Source of the DNA: Thermococcus sp. CX2
Lineage (GTDB): Archaea; Methanobacteriota_B; Thermococci; Thermococcales; Thermococcaceae
Direction: 5' to 3'
Length of the DNA stretch: 64,000 bases
Assembly: GCF_012027555.1 (NCBI RefSeq)
Contig: NZ_SNUQ01000003.1
Location: 1-64,000 of the forward strand
The notes under the pieces were generated by a model that saw nothing but the letters and a program-made list of their open reading frames with translations, did no database searches and was not told where the DNA came from. Position 1 is the stretch's first letter. Each line of letters opens with the position of its first letter. A program made the position numbers and the translations under genes. Shown in pieces: positions 56,710 to 64,000 of this stretch.

Positions 56710-57498
56710 TCAAAAATCAGTGAGCACTCCTCTGGCGATATTCTTCCTCGGCCTTCTGAAGTAGAGCAGGTGGGAAACACTGTTGATCCCGTGTTCGTTT
56801 CTTGTGATGAGCTTCCATTCCCTGAAGAAGACGCTCCCGATGGCCAGCTGCGACGCAACGTCCCAGAGCCTGTACTCCTCTTCGGTGATCTTCTCGAAGC
56901 CCGGCAGCTTGTAGTATGTCCTCCTGAAGGTGCCCCTCTTGAGGTTGTAGCCTTCGTGAACTGAGACTATGGTGTGGTCCTCCGTTTTAGATTCGACGAG
57001 GAAGTCTTTGTAGCCTATATGGTATAGAATTCCGTAAACCCTGTCAGTTTCCTCCATGACGAAAACTCCATCTTCGCTCAGGCTCAGGGCGACATTTGCG
57101 AATATTCTTACGGCATCGAAGGGGTCGAAGTGTGGCATGGTTAGACCCCAGAGAACGGCCAGATCGTGCTCTCCTACGAGCTTTGAAACTTCCCTCACAT
57201 CTCCAGTGATGAGCTTAAGCTCTGGACTTATCCCCGCTATCTCGAGCCACTTCCTGGCCTTCTCAAGGTCCTCATTCCTTGCGTCCAGAACCGTCAGCAG
57301 TGGGGCATTAGTGGCCTTGGCAGCGGCCGCTCCGGCAATTCCCGTACCGGCGCAGAGGTCGAGCACTCTGGGCTCTTCCGGCAGGAGCCCCTCCATGAAT
57401 TCAAAGACCTTTACTATCCTCCAGAACCTCCCCACGGCTCTTTCGTCATCGGGCTCCATTCTCCAACGAAGGTAGCGGTAGAGCTCCTCGAGGGACAT
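56710..57498 (-). CDS. SAM-dependent methyltransferase, class I
   Basis: A 262-residue methyltransferase starting MSLEELYRYLRWRMEPDDER, with SAM motifs RVLDLCAGTGIAGAAAAK and LTVLDARNEDLEKARKW, and motif IV-like LAVLWGLTMPHFDPFDAV. The C-terminal part (TFRRTYYKLPGFEKITEEEY) looks like a substrate domain. The target is unknown. The start at 57498 follows GGTGATACC. It follows the two-helix membrane gene by 20 bases. Confidence 0.85.
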   Translation of the reverse strand: MSLEELYRYLRWRMEPDDERAVGRFWRIVKVFEFMEGLLPEEPRVLDLCAGTGIAGAAAAKATNAPLLTVLDARNEDLEKARKWLEIAGISPELKLITGDVREVSKLVGEHDLAVLWGLTMPHFDPFDAVRIFANVALSLSEDGVFVMEETDRVYGILYHIGYKDFLVESKTEDHTIVSVHEGYNLKRGTFRRTYYKLPGFEKITEEEYRLWDVASQLAIGSVFFREWKLITRNEHGINSVSHLLYFRRPRKNIARGVLTDF

Positions 57499-57518
57499 GG
57501 TATCACCTGTTTTACTAA

Positions 57519-57764
57519 TCATCGGAGGATATTAAATTTTTGATCACAGTATCCTTCTTCCCCCACTGCGATGAGCAGGCGGGATATCTGGAGGAACACA
57601 ACCCCTAGGAGCCCGAACGTGATGAGAAGCCCAAGGATGGTGTTGTTAAGAAGTATTCCGTAGGCGCTTGAGAGGATTATCAGAACCCATAGGAACGCGA
57701 AGATAACCGTAATGACTGTTAGAGTTTCGGCGAAGATTCTCGAAGGCGTGGGTGAGCGCTCCAA
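57519..57764 (-). CDS. Small two-helix membrane protein (81 aa)
   Basis: An 81-residue protein with two hydrophobic segments (about 13-34 and 40-66: LTVITVIFAFLWVLIILSSA, then ILGLLITFGLLGVVF). It begins with a TTG codon at 57764; no strong ribosome binding site is visible, so the start is uncertain. It lies between PadR and the methyltransferase on the same strand. Function unknown. Confidence 0.55.
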   Translation of the reverse strand: MERSPTPSRIFAETLTVITVIFAFLWVLIILSSAYGILLNNTILGLLITFGLLGVVFLQISRLLIAVGEEGYCDQKFNILR

Positions 57765-57799
57765 CAGGTATCATAAGCCAGCTATAAAGAGCTGGTTCG

Positions 57800-58180
57800 T
57801 TACGGCTCCCATAACTCCTCGCCCATCCGCTTTATCACCTCTGCTATCTCCTTTATTTCACCCCTCAACTCTGCCAGAATTTCCCTTCCAAGATCCGTAA
57901 GTCTGTAGTACTTCCTTGGCCTTCCGCCGACCTCGGCCCAGAAGTCCTCAACGAGTCCGTACTTCTTCAGGCTCTTTAGGAGGTCGTAGAGCGTTCCCTC
58001 GCTCGGAACGAGCCTTCCACTGCTCAGCTTCTCAAGCTCCTTCCTTATCGCGTAGCCGTGGAGCTCACCCTTCCTTTCGAGCAGGGAAAGAACAAGGTAA
58101 GAGTAAAGACCGGAGCGTAGGTCCTTGAGAAGCTTTTTGAGGGCTCTCTCCTTTTTGCTCCCAAGCAAACACTTCACCAT
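57800..58180 (-). CDS. PadR-family transcriptional regulator
   Basis: A 126-residue regulator with a winged helix (SYLVLSLLERKGELHGYAIR, PSEGTLYDLLKSLKKYGLVE) and the family PRKYYRLTDLGREIL. PadR proteins often repress an adjacent membrane protein gene, here the YhfC-like gene whose end it overlaps by seven bases. A later TTG at 58168 would also be preceded by GGTGAAG, so the first four residues are uncertain. Confidence 0.88.
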   Translation of the reverse strand: MVKCLLGSKKERALKKLLKDLRSGLYSYLVLSLLERKGELHGYAIRKELEKLSSGRLVPSEGTLYDLLKSLKKYGLVEDFWAEVGGRPRKYYRLTDLGREILAELRGEIKEIAEVIKRMGEELWEP

Positions 58181-58878
58181 ATTACTTTTTCTTCCTCAGG
58201 CTTCTCGACCTTCACCCTGGGGATTATGTAGTACATGAGCGCGAGCGCTATTACGGCAAAGATTGCCTCAGTGGCGTACATAAATATCTCGCTCCCGGTC
58301 AGCTGATAGTAGGCTGCCATTGAGTCAACGATCGTATGCAGACCGACGATTGCAATCAACCCCTTCTTTCCGAAGCCTTCTCTGTATGCGTAGGCGAGGA
58401 AGACCGTTGTCCCTACATGGAAGAGCACGGCGAAGTAGCGCTCGACCAGCGAGAGGAGGGCCGTGCTGACTGGAACGTCCAGAGGGGTCTCGCTCGCTAT
58501 CGCGGCAACGGCGGCGATTATTCCCACAAAGAAAGCTTCGGTGACGCCGAATCCAAGCCCCACGAAGAGAGCAGTCCTCAGGTCTTTCCCTTTAACGAGA
58601 AGATATTTGGTGCCCTCCTGGACGAGGCCAGCAACAAAGCCCAGCCACAGCGAGGCCGCTATGGTAAAGGCCGCCCCCTTGGCTATGACATCTGCGTTCG
58701 AGCGTATTCCCAGAGCCAGCAGGGGCAGCTGCTGGATTGGGTTCTGGACGATTATCGCAATGAAGAATATCGCCAGCCCGAATACGAACTCTGACCACTT
58801 CGTCCTTTTGAAGCCTAGGAAGTATATCGTGGCCCAAGCGAGCAAACCTCCCAGTATCGGGAACGGGAGGAGGTACAT
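58174..58878 (-). CDS. YhfC/CPBP-like intramembrane protein
   Basis: A 234-residue membrane protein with about seven helices from MYLLPFPILGGLLAWATIYF. Conserved acidic and histidine positions lie in or near helices: LVQEGTKYLL, GVTEAFFVGI, LFHVGTTVFLAY and GLHTIVDSMAAYY. This pattern fits the YhfC family of putative intramembrane metalloproteases, related in plan to CAAX proteases and PrsW. Activity is not proved. GGAGTG precedes the ATG. It follows YbjQ by five bases. Confidence 0.78.
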   Translation of the reverse strand: MYLLPFPILGGLLAWATIYFLGFKRTKWSEFVFGLAIFFIAIIVQNPIQQLPLLALGIRSNADVIAKGAAFTIAASLWLGFVAGLVQEGTKYLLVKGKDLRTALFVGLGFGVTEAFFVGIIAAVAAIASETPLDVPVSTALLSLVERYFAVLFHVGTTVFLAYAYREGFGKKGLIAIVGLHTIVDSMAAYYQLTGSEIFMYATEAIFAVIALALMYYIIPRVKVEKPEEEKVIW

Positions 58879-58883
58879 GGCAA

Positions 58884-59213
58884 TCACTCCTTTTCCACGA
58901 CCACCGCAGTACCGTAGGCATAAACCTCGGCAACGCTAGAACCGACGTTTGCAGTCGCGAAGCGAACGTTTACAACGGCGTTGGCGCCGAGCTCCTTGGC
59001 GTGGAGTACCATCCTTTTCAGGGCTTCCTCCCTGGCCTCGGCCATCATCTGGGTGTACTCCTTCACCTCCCCGCCTTTGATGTTCCTGAAGAAGGCCGTT
59101 ATGTCCCTGCCCAGATGGGTGGCCTTAACTATTCCTCCCCTGGCTATTCCTTTGATCTCAACTATTCGGTATCCGGGCACGCTTTCGGTCGTAACCACTA
59201 TGATGTCCTCCAT
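58884..59213 (-). CDS. YbjQ/UPF0145-family protein
   Basis: A 109-residue cytoplasmic protein, MEDIIVVTTESVPGYRIVEI, with KGIARGGIVKATHLGRD and LGANAVVNVRFATA, characteristic of the pentameric YbjQ family of unknown function. The ATG at 59213 follows GGGGGTGACGTT; the longer frame upstream is not used. First gene of a five-gene minus-strand operon (YbjQ, YhfC, PadR, membrane protein, methyltransferase). Confidence 0.9.
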   Translation of the reverse strand: MEDIIVVTTESVPGYRIVEIKGIARGGIVKATHLGRDITAFFRNIKGGEVKEYTQMMAEAREEALKRMVLHAKELGANAVVNVRFATANVGSSVAEVYAYGTAVVVEKE

Positions 59214-59261
59214 AACGTCACCCCCAATACATCGGACTTCGAGGTATATTGGGTGTGAAAA

Positions 59262-59270
59262 TATAAAAAT
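59262..59270 (-). promoter_or_regulatory. TATA box of the YbjQ operon
   Basis: TTTTTATATTTT on the minus strand about 50 bases upstream of the ATG at 59213. Confidence 0.5.
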
Positions 59271-59331
59271 GTTCCCTCCCCTTCTGGGGAAGAATTTTAA
59301 GGCCCCCTTATGAAGGCTCATTGGTGAGAGG

Positions 59332-60366
59332 ATGCACGAGATAAATGAGCGAGAGATATTGAAAGTACTTGGAGAGCTTAAAGCTAAGCGCGTCCTTATC
59401 CAGACCCCTGAGGGGCTCAAGCGCGAGGCCCAGTTTCTGGCCGACTTTCTTGAAGAGAACGGGATAGAGGCGATAATAAGCGGCGACATCAACTACGGTG
59501 CCTGTGACCCTGCTGACAGGGAGGCGAAGGCCCTCGGTTGCGACGCGCTCATTCACCTCGGACACAGCTACATGAAGCTCAACCTTGAGGTTCCCACCAT
59601 CTTTATTCCAGCCTTTGCCAAAGTTGACGTTCTTCCTGCGCTGGAGAAGAATCTGGACGAGATTAAAAAGCTCGGGAGGAAGATAGCGCTCGTTACAACC
59701 GCCCAGCACATACACCAGCTGGAAAGGGCCAGGGAGTTCCTTGAAAATGCCGGCTTTGAAGTCCTCGTAGATGAGGGTGACGGAAGAGTAAGCTGGCGCG
59801 GCCAGGTTATCGGCTGCAACTTCACCGCCGCCAAAGTTGACGCCGATGGGGTGCTTTTCATCGGTGCTGGATACTTCCACCCGGTTGGAGTTGCCCTGGC
59901 AGTTAGGAAGCCCACCCTGGCGGTAAACCCCTACAGTGGGGATGCGATATGGATGAATGAAGAGGCCGAACGGATAATACGAAAGCGCTGGGCCCAGATA
60001 GCGAAGGCCTACGACGCGGAAAAGTTCGGTGTCGTTGTAAGCACCAAGAAGGGGCAGCTTCGTCTGGCGGAGGCGAGGAGAATAATTAAGCTCCTCCGCG
60101 AGCACGGGAAGTACGCGAAGCTCATAGCCATGAACCACATAAGCTATCCCGCTCTCGAAGGCTTTGACTTCGATGCCTATGTGGTCGTGGCCTGTCCAAG
60201 GGTGCCCATAGACGACGTCGAGAACTGGAAGAAGCCAGTTCTAACTCCACCTGAGGTGGAACTCCTTCTCGACCTGCGCGAGGACTACGAGTTCGATGAA
60301 ATCTTCGGGGGGAAACGCGATAAGGACGAGCCTTTTGGCATAGCCCTCCACGGGGTGAGAGGTTGA
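59332..60366 (+). CDS. dph2: Diphthamide synthase subunit Dph2
   Basis: First enzyme of diphthamide synthesis on elongation factor 2: an unusual radical-SAM-like [4Fe-4S] enzyme that transfers the 3-amino-3-carboxypropyl group of SAM. The 344-residue protein, MHEINEREILKVLGELKAKR, has the three cluster cysteines Cys58 (NYGACDPA), Cys162 (IGCNFTAAK) and Cys288 (VACPRVP), as in the Pyrococcus homodimer. GGTGAGAGG precedes the ATG. The next gene overlaps by four bases. Confidence 0.95.
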   Translation: MHEINEREILKVLGELKAKRVLIQTPEGLKREAQFLADFLEENGIEAIISGDINYGACDPADREAKALGCDALIHLGHSYMKLNLEVPTIFIPAFAKVDVLPALEKNLDEIKKLGRKIALVTTAQHIHQLERAREFLENAGFEVLVDEGDGRVSWRGQVIGCNFTAAKVDADGVLFIGAGYFHPVGVALAVRKPTLAVNPYSGDAIWMNEEAERIIRKRWAQIAKAYDAEKFGVVVSTKKGQLRLAEARRIIKLLREHGKYAKLIAMNHISYPALEGFDFDAYVVVACPRVPIDDVENWKKPVLTPPEVELLLDLREDYEFDEIFGGKRDKDEPFGIALHGVRG

Positions 60367-60974
60367 GGAAAAAGCACCTTGCAATGATCCTTTCAAGGCT
60401 GAAAGGCTTTCCAGAGCCGAAACCCGAGCTGGAGCAGTACAGAACCCCCGGAGACGTTGCGGCAGAATTGCTCTGGCTGGCTCACTCCATTGGAGACATT
60501 GAAGGCAAAGTCATCGCGGATTTGGGTGCCGGGACTGGAGTTCTGAGTGCAGGCGCATGCCTGATGGGGGCTGAAAGAGTCTACGCCGTTGAAATCGACG
60601 GGAAGGCTTTAAGAATCGCCAGGGAGAACGTTAAATCTCTTGGCCTTGAGAACTGTGTTGAGTTTGTAAACTCTGACGTCTCGGATTTTGCCCTCCGTGT
60701 TGATACTGTGATAATGAACCCTCCCTTTGGCAGCCAGGTGAAGCATGCCGACAGGCCCTTTCTTATGAAAGCCTTTGAGATAAGTGACGTCACTTATTCC
60801 ATCCATCTCGCGAAGCCCGAGGTGAGGAGGTTCATCGAAGCGTTCGTTAGAGATGCCGGTTTTTCAATAACTCACAGGATAACTCTTCCTTTTGAGATTC
60901 CCGCCCAATTCTTCTTCCATCGAAAGAGACTGGAGAGGATTCTAGTCGATATTTACAGGTTCGAGAGGACTTAA
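60363..60974 (+). CDS. METTL5-like RNA methyltransferase
   Basis: A 203-residue class I methyltransferase starting at TTG (MRKKHLAMILSRLKG), with ADLGAGTGVLSAGACLMG, VYAVEIDGKALRIARENVKS and the adenine-binding NPPFGSQVKHADRPFL. The NPPF motif and KHADRPFL extension are typical of METTL5, which makes m6A in small-subunit rRNA. It is coupled to dph2 by a four-base overlap after GGTGAGAGG. Confidence 0.87.
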   Translation: MRKKHLAMILSRLKGFPEPKPELEQYRTPGDVAAELLWLAHSIGDIEGKVIADLGAGTGVLSAGACLMGAERVYAVEIDGKALRIARENVKSLGLENCVEFVNSDVSDFALRVDTVIMNPPFGSQVKHADRPFLMKAFEISDVTYSIHLAKPEVRRFIEAFVRDAGFSITHRITLPFEIPAQFFFHRKRLERILVDIYRFERT

Positions 60975-61051
60975 AACACCGACTGGCGAAAAAAATATAT
61001 TGGATAACCCCCAACCAATAGTAGTTGCTATAATCGATAGTGGTGGCTGTA

Positions 61052-62029
61052 ATGGGTGGTGTCTCCACCGATAAAATAAGGGAGCTGATACTTTCTTGGC
61101 AGATGATGGATGCGGTTGAACTGTCCCGGGGTAGTGAGGAGGCGCTTCTGGCACTTATTGACCTCGCCAGGGAGGAAGATAGAACCACAAAGATGAGGGC
61201 CCTTGCCGCGCTCGGGGAGGTTCTCAAGGGGACCGACAGAAAGACGAAGTCCCTAATATTGAAGAACGGTTTCGATGCAATAGTGGAGGCCCTCAATGAA
61301 GGAGATGAGCGACTTAACATGAGGGCCCTTGGGGTTTTAAAACGTCTGGTTGGGGAAACTCCCCTGGGGAAAAAACAGCTGGTGGACCTCGTGGATGCAC
61401 TCGCTTCACTGGTTTCCAGGGGCGAAGGCCTGGCATGGCTCGAGGCGGTGGAGCTTGCGGCGAAGATATCCGTGCCCTCTCCCCCCGATGGAGTGCTCTC
61501 CCGCATGGCGTCCCTCCTCAACTCGCCTAACCTCCACGGAAAGGCACTGGCTTTGAGGCTGCTTCTCAACATGGGACAACCGTCAAGTGAAAACTGGGGC
61601 CTTATCCTCAGGGGGACGGCGGAGCTCCTAAGGAGTGGGAATCCTCTCCTCGTAGAAGCTGCCCTAGATGCATTGGCAGACATACTAAAGCTCCCGAGTA
61701 CTGCCCCTATGGAGGGAGTTCTTCGGGAAATTCTTCCGGTTCTCAAAGAGCTTACAAAGACCGCCGATAACTTAGTCCTGCGCGCGAGGGCCCGTGAAGT
61801 TCTGGGGCTTTTGGAGGGCGCACTTTACAGCTACTACCGTTCGAGGCCGGGGGAAGCTAGGAATGTTGTTAAGAAGTTCCTGAACGCGGGTCTCATCGAT
61901 GAAGCAATGATCCTCGCTCTGGTTGTGGGGGACTCCTCTCTGTTGCTTGGAGTCGACGGTGAAATGCAGCCTCCCGACGTGCTTGGGCGGACGTTCGATA
62001 AACTGCCCGGGTCACCGCGCGGGCCATAG
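61052..62029 (+). CDS. HEAT/ARM-like helical repeat protein, first copy
   Basis: A 325-residue helical protein starting MGGVSTDKIRELILSWQMMD. Repeats of about 35-40 residues with paired helices are visible: KMRALAALGEVLKGTDRKTK, NMRALGVLKRLVGETPLGKK, EAALDALADILKLPS. Such arrays make curved scaffolds for protein binding. GGTGG precedes the ATG. A related gene follows. No catalytic motif was seen; partner and function are unknown. Confidence 0.75.
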   Translation: MGGVSTDKIRELILSWQMMDAVELSRGSEEALLALIDLAREEDRTTKMRALAALGEVLKGTDRKTKSLILKNGFDAIVEALNEGDERLNMRALGVLKRLVGETPLGKKQLVDLVDALASLVSRGEGLAWLEAVELAAKISVPSPPDGVLSRMASLLNSPNLHGKALALRLLLNMGQPSSENWGLILRGTAELLRSGNPLLVEAALDALADILKLPSTAPMEGVLREILPVLKELTKTADNLVLRARAREVLGLLEGALYSYYRSRPGEARNVVKKFLNAGLIDEAMILALVVGDSSLLLGVDGEMQPPDVLGRTFDKLPGSPRGP

Positions 62030-62151
62030 TGCTTGCCACTCCTCACTTCCCCGGGAGTGGTGGGGTGACTGGTTAGTTAGGAGAGCCACTTAAAATTCGT
62101 AAAGCGAAAAGCGAAATTAATATATGTTCGAAATTCGAATTATCTACTGTA

Positions 62152-62985
62152 ATGTCCCCGCGCAACACTCTATCAAAAGCCGAGCTCAGAGAGATTGTGC
62201 TTTCCTGGCAGATCTTGGAGGCGGTTAGACTGGCCTCCGAGGATGAGGGCCTTCTGTTTCTCATTCTGGAGCTTGCCAGGGAGCGGGATGATACTACGCG
62301 CCTTAGGGCGTTCATGGCCCTTAACGAGATTTTCAAGAGAACTGGTGGGGATGTGAAGAGCAAGGTTCTAAAGAACCATCTGGATGTGTTTATTGGTGCA
62401 CTGACTGACGAGAACGAGAGAATAGTAATGAAGGCGCTTCGTGCTCTGAGGCACCTGGTTGAGGGTATTCCCCTTGAAGAGAAGGAATTCCTGGAGATAA
62501 CAGAGGTTTTAACGAATCTTGTGGAAAATTCAAATCATCATGACATAGTGACGCTGGAAGCTATTGACGTGCTCTCAAAAGTTCGGCCACTCAGAATGTC
62601 CGAATCCGTAAACACCAAGATCAATAAACTCATCGGTTCCGATGACCCATACTTAAAAACGATAGGGCTGTGTCTTCTTGTCAATTCTTTTATTCCCTCT
62701 GATGACGTGGATGCTTTGAGACTCCTGCTTACTGAGGCATATACTCTCCTCTTGAGTGGGGATGATTTCCTTTTGGAACTGATCCTCGATGTGTTGGGGG
62801 ATGTTATGAAGTATCCTCTTCCTGCGGACGTAAAAGATGAGGTCGTAAGAATCTCTAAAGTTGTGGGGGAGTTAATCCACCAAAAAGAGGATCCTCTGGT
62901 GCGTATAAAAGCCAAGGAGGTCTCTGGACGGGTTACATCTTTTATTTCTAGTTCACAGTCTGTCAGGGAGTTTCGCAGGTTTTAA
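62152..62985 (+). CDS. HEAT/ARM-like helical repeat protein, second copy
   Basis: A 277-residue paralogue of the preceding gene, starting MSPRNTLSKAELREIVLSWQ. It shares RELILSWQ/REIVLSWQ at the start, LIDLAREEDRTTKMRAL/ILELARERDDTTRLRAF and the VLKNH/ILKNG segment. No ribosome binding site is visible. The TATA box ATTAATATATG (62116-62126) is about 30 bases upstream of the ATG, so a leaderless mRNA is likely. TTCGAAATTCGAA at 62127-62139 lies between them. The second copy is shorter at the C-terminus. Function unknown. Confidence 0.75.
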   Translation: MSPRNTLSKAELREIVLSWQILEAVRLASEDEGLLFLILELARERDDTTRLRAFMALNEIFKRTGGDVKSKVLKNHLDVFIGALTDENERIVMKALRALRHLVEGIPLEEKEFLEITEVLTNLVENSNHHDIVTLEAIDVLSKVRPLRMSESVNTKINKLIGSDDPYLKTIGLCLLVNSFIPSDDVDALRLLLTEAYTLLLSGDDFLLELILDVLGDVMKYPLPADVKDEVVRISKVVGELIHQKEDPLVRIKAKEVSGRVTSFISSSQSVREFRRF

Positions 62986-63021
62986 AACCCTAACCTCAAG
63001 AATTCCTTGAGGGGTGCAAAG

Positions 63022-64000
63022 TTGGGGAAGCTCAAACTGAGCGACAGACAGCTCTACGCGCTGATCGAGGCGGTAAAACTCGGTGAGGAGATTAAACCGA
63101 GCCAGAGTGCCAAGAGAAAGGCCTTCGCGAAATACCGAATCGATGGGTGGGAGAACTCCAAGCTTACCGGTATCTTCTATTCAATTCAGCGGAGGCTCGG
63201 CCTGATAGACGAGATAATCGAGGAGCTGGTCGGGGTTTCGCCCTACATCCTCGACCCCTGGCTGAGGGCGACGCTTAGGGTTGCCGTGGAGGCTGCCGTC
63301 TTCAGGGACCCGAGCGAGAAGACGAGGGGACATTTGAAGGGCCTCGCCCAGTTTCTCTCGAGGAGAACACACCCATTCGTGGGCTATTACTACTATGACC
63401 TTCTCCCGAGGGTTCTGGAATACGTCCCCAAGCTAGACACCGAGGAGAAACGCCTCAAATGGGAATACCTGTTTCCAGAGTGGTTTATCCACAGGATGAG
63501 GGAGCTCGTTGGGGAGGAAGCAGAGGAACTTCTCAAGGCCCTTAACGAGACCCTGCCAATGAGCATAAGGGTGAATCTCCTCAAGGCGAGCGTGGATGAG
63601 GTTGAGGACTACCTGGGGAATAAGGAAGTGCGCTTCGAGAGGAGCGAGAGGATTGAGACCGTTCTGAGAATCCTTGACCCGTTCAATCCCGAGTGGCTCT
63701 TCAACAAGGGGCTTGCCATACCACAGGAAGAGGCAGCAGCGGTCGCCTCGCTCATTTTGGCTCCCGAACCCGGGGAAACGGTGGTTGATTTGGCGGCCGC
63801 TCCCGGAGGCAAGACCGCCCACATGGCCGAGCTTATGAGAAACGAAGGAAGCATTTATGCCTTCGACGTTGATGGAGCAAGGATAAAGCGCATGAAGGAA
63901 ATTCTAAGGAGAAGTGGCGTTAAGATAGCTGAAGTAATCAAGGCCGACGGGAGGAAGGCTCCAGAAATCCTCGGGGAGGAGATAGCTGACAGAGTTCTCC
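63022..64000 (+). CDS. NOL1/NOP2/Sun-family RNA cytosine-5 methyltransferase, 3' end missing
   Basis: The reading frame runs off the window. From TTG at 63022 (after GAGGGGTG) it reads MGKLKLSDRQLYALIEAVKL, an N-terminal helical NusB-like domain to about residue 140, then PFNPEWLFNKGLAIPQEEAA and the SAM motif VVDLAAAPGGKTAHMAELM. That is the class signature of archaeal m5C tRNA/rRNA methyltransferases. The catalytic cysteine is beyond the window. The preceding HEAT gene ends 36 bases upstream; GGTTTTAAAACC (62978-62988) is a likely TATA box. Confidence 0.9.
   Translation, partial: MGKLKLSDRQLYALIEAVKLGEEIKPSQSAKRKAFAKYRIDGWENSKLTGIFYSIQRRLGLIDEIIEELVGVSPYILDPWLRATLRVAVEAAVFRDPSEKTRGHLKGLAQFLSRRTHPFVGYYYYDLLPRVLEYVPKLDTEEKRLKWEYLFPEWFIHRMRELVGEEAEELLKALNETLPMSIRVNLLKASVDEVEDYLGNKEVRFERSERIETVLRILDPFNPEWLFNKGLAIPQEEAAAVASLILAPEPGETVVDLAAAPGGKTAHMAELMRNEGSIYAFDVDGARIKRMKEILRRSGVKIAEVIKADGRKAPEILGEEIADRVL

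Noticed and set aside
60847-61746. A 299-codon minus-strand frame across the METTL5-like gene and the first HEAT gene
   Set aside because: It spans two real plus-strand genes and an intergenic region, and is Ser- and Arg-rich as expected of an antisense shadow.

Overview
This window is chromosomal DNA of a hyperthermophilic euryarchaeon of the order Thermococcales, most likely a Thermococcus. The signs are a thermosome gene, aEF-1beta, an Spt4/RpoE'/S24e/S27ae block with the GTP-dependent dephospho-CoA kinase, a Tk-subtilisin-like protease, folate-free purine synthesis (PurT, two PurP, split GMP synthetase), tRNA genes that encode CCA, GGTGA-type ribosome binding sites and TTTAWAAA-type TATA boxes. 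The call rests on reading the sequence; no database was searched.

Layout. 1-149: 5' end of a thermosome gene (minus). 389-12561: one tightly packed minus-strand operon with a B12/metal-chelate ABC importer (binding lipoprotein, permease, ATPase), two large CobN-type chelatase subunits and a fused ChlI-ChlD motor subunit with a histidine-rich linker. 12.9-15.3 kb: TPR protein, aEF-1beta, zinc ribbon, a dispersed repeat and tRNA-Ile and tRNA-Glu. 15.3-30.8 kb: a purine island (purF, purC, purM, purT, purE, purD, purP, purS, purQ, purL, purP, and the two GMP synthetase subunits) bordered by a decayed formate dehydrogenase fragment and interrupted by two unrecognised RecA/KaiC-like genes.

31.2-42.6 kb is a ten-gene minus-strand cluster: a secreted alpha/alpha-toroid repeat protein, a tubulin/FtsZ (CetZ-like) GTPase, a two-helix membrane protein, six proteins whose N-termini look like type IV prepilins (146 to 852 residues), and a further membrane protein. 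No pilus assembly ATPase or platform gene lies here. This is the best candidate for an undescribed system. The chelatase-importer operon is the second candidate.

42.7-64 kb is mostly core and housekeeping: Taw1, HemK2-like methyltransferase, subtilisin, ribosomal and RNA polymerase genes, pyrophosphatase, a frameshifted HTH gene, tRNA-Gln and tRNA-Pro with a second copy of the dispersed repeat, a dolichol-phosphate sugar transferase, an M28-like peptidase, a phosphoesterase, L41e, a nitrilase, a PadR/YhfC/YbjQ operon, Dph2, a METTL5-like methyltransferase, two tandem HEAT-like paralogues and a truncated NOL1/NOP2/Sun methyltransferase running off the end. Start codons were chosen from ribosome binding sites, so several differ from the longest possible reading frame.
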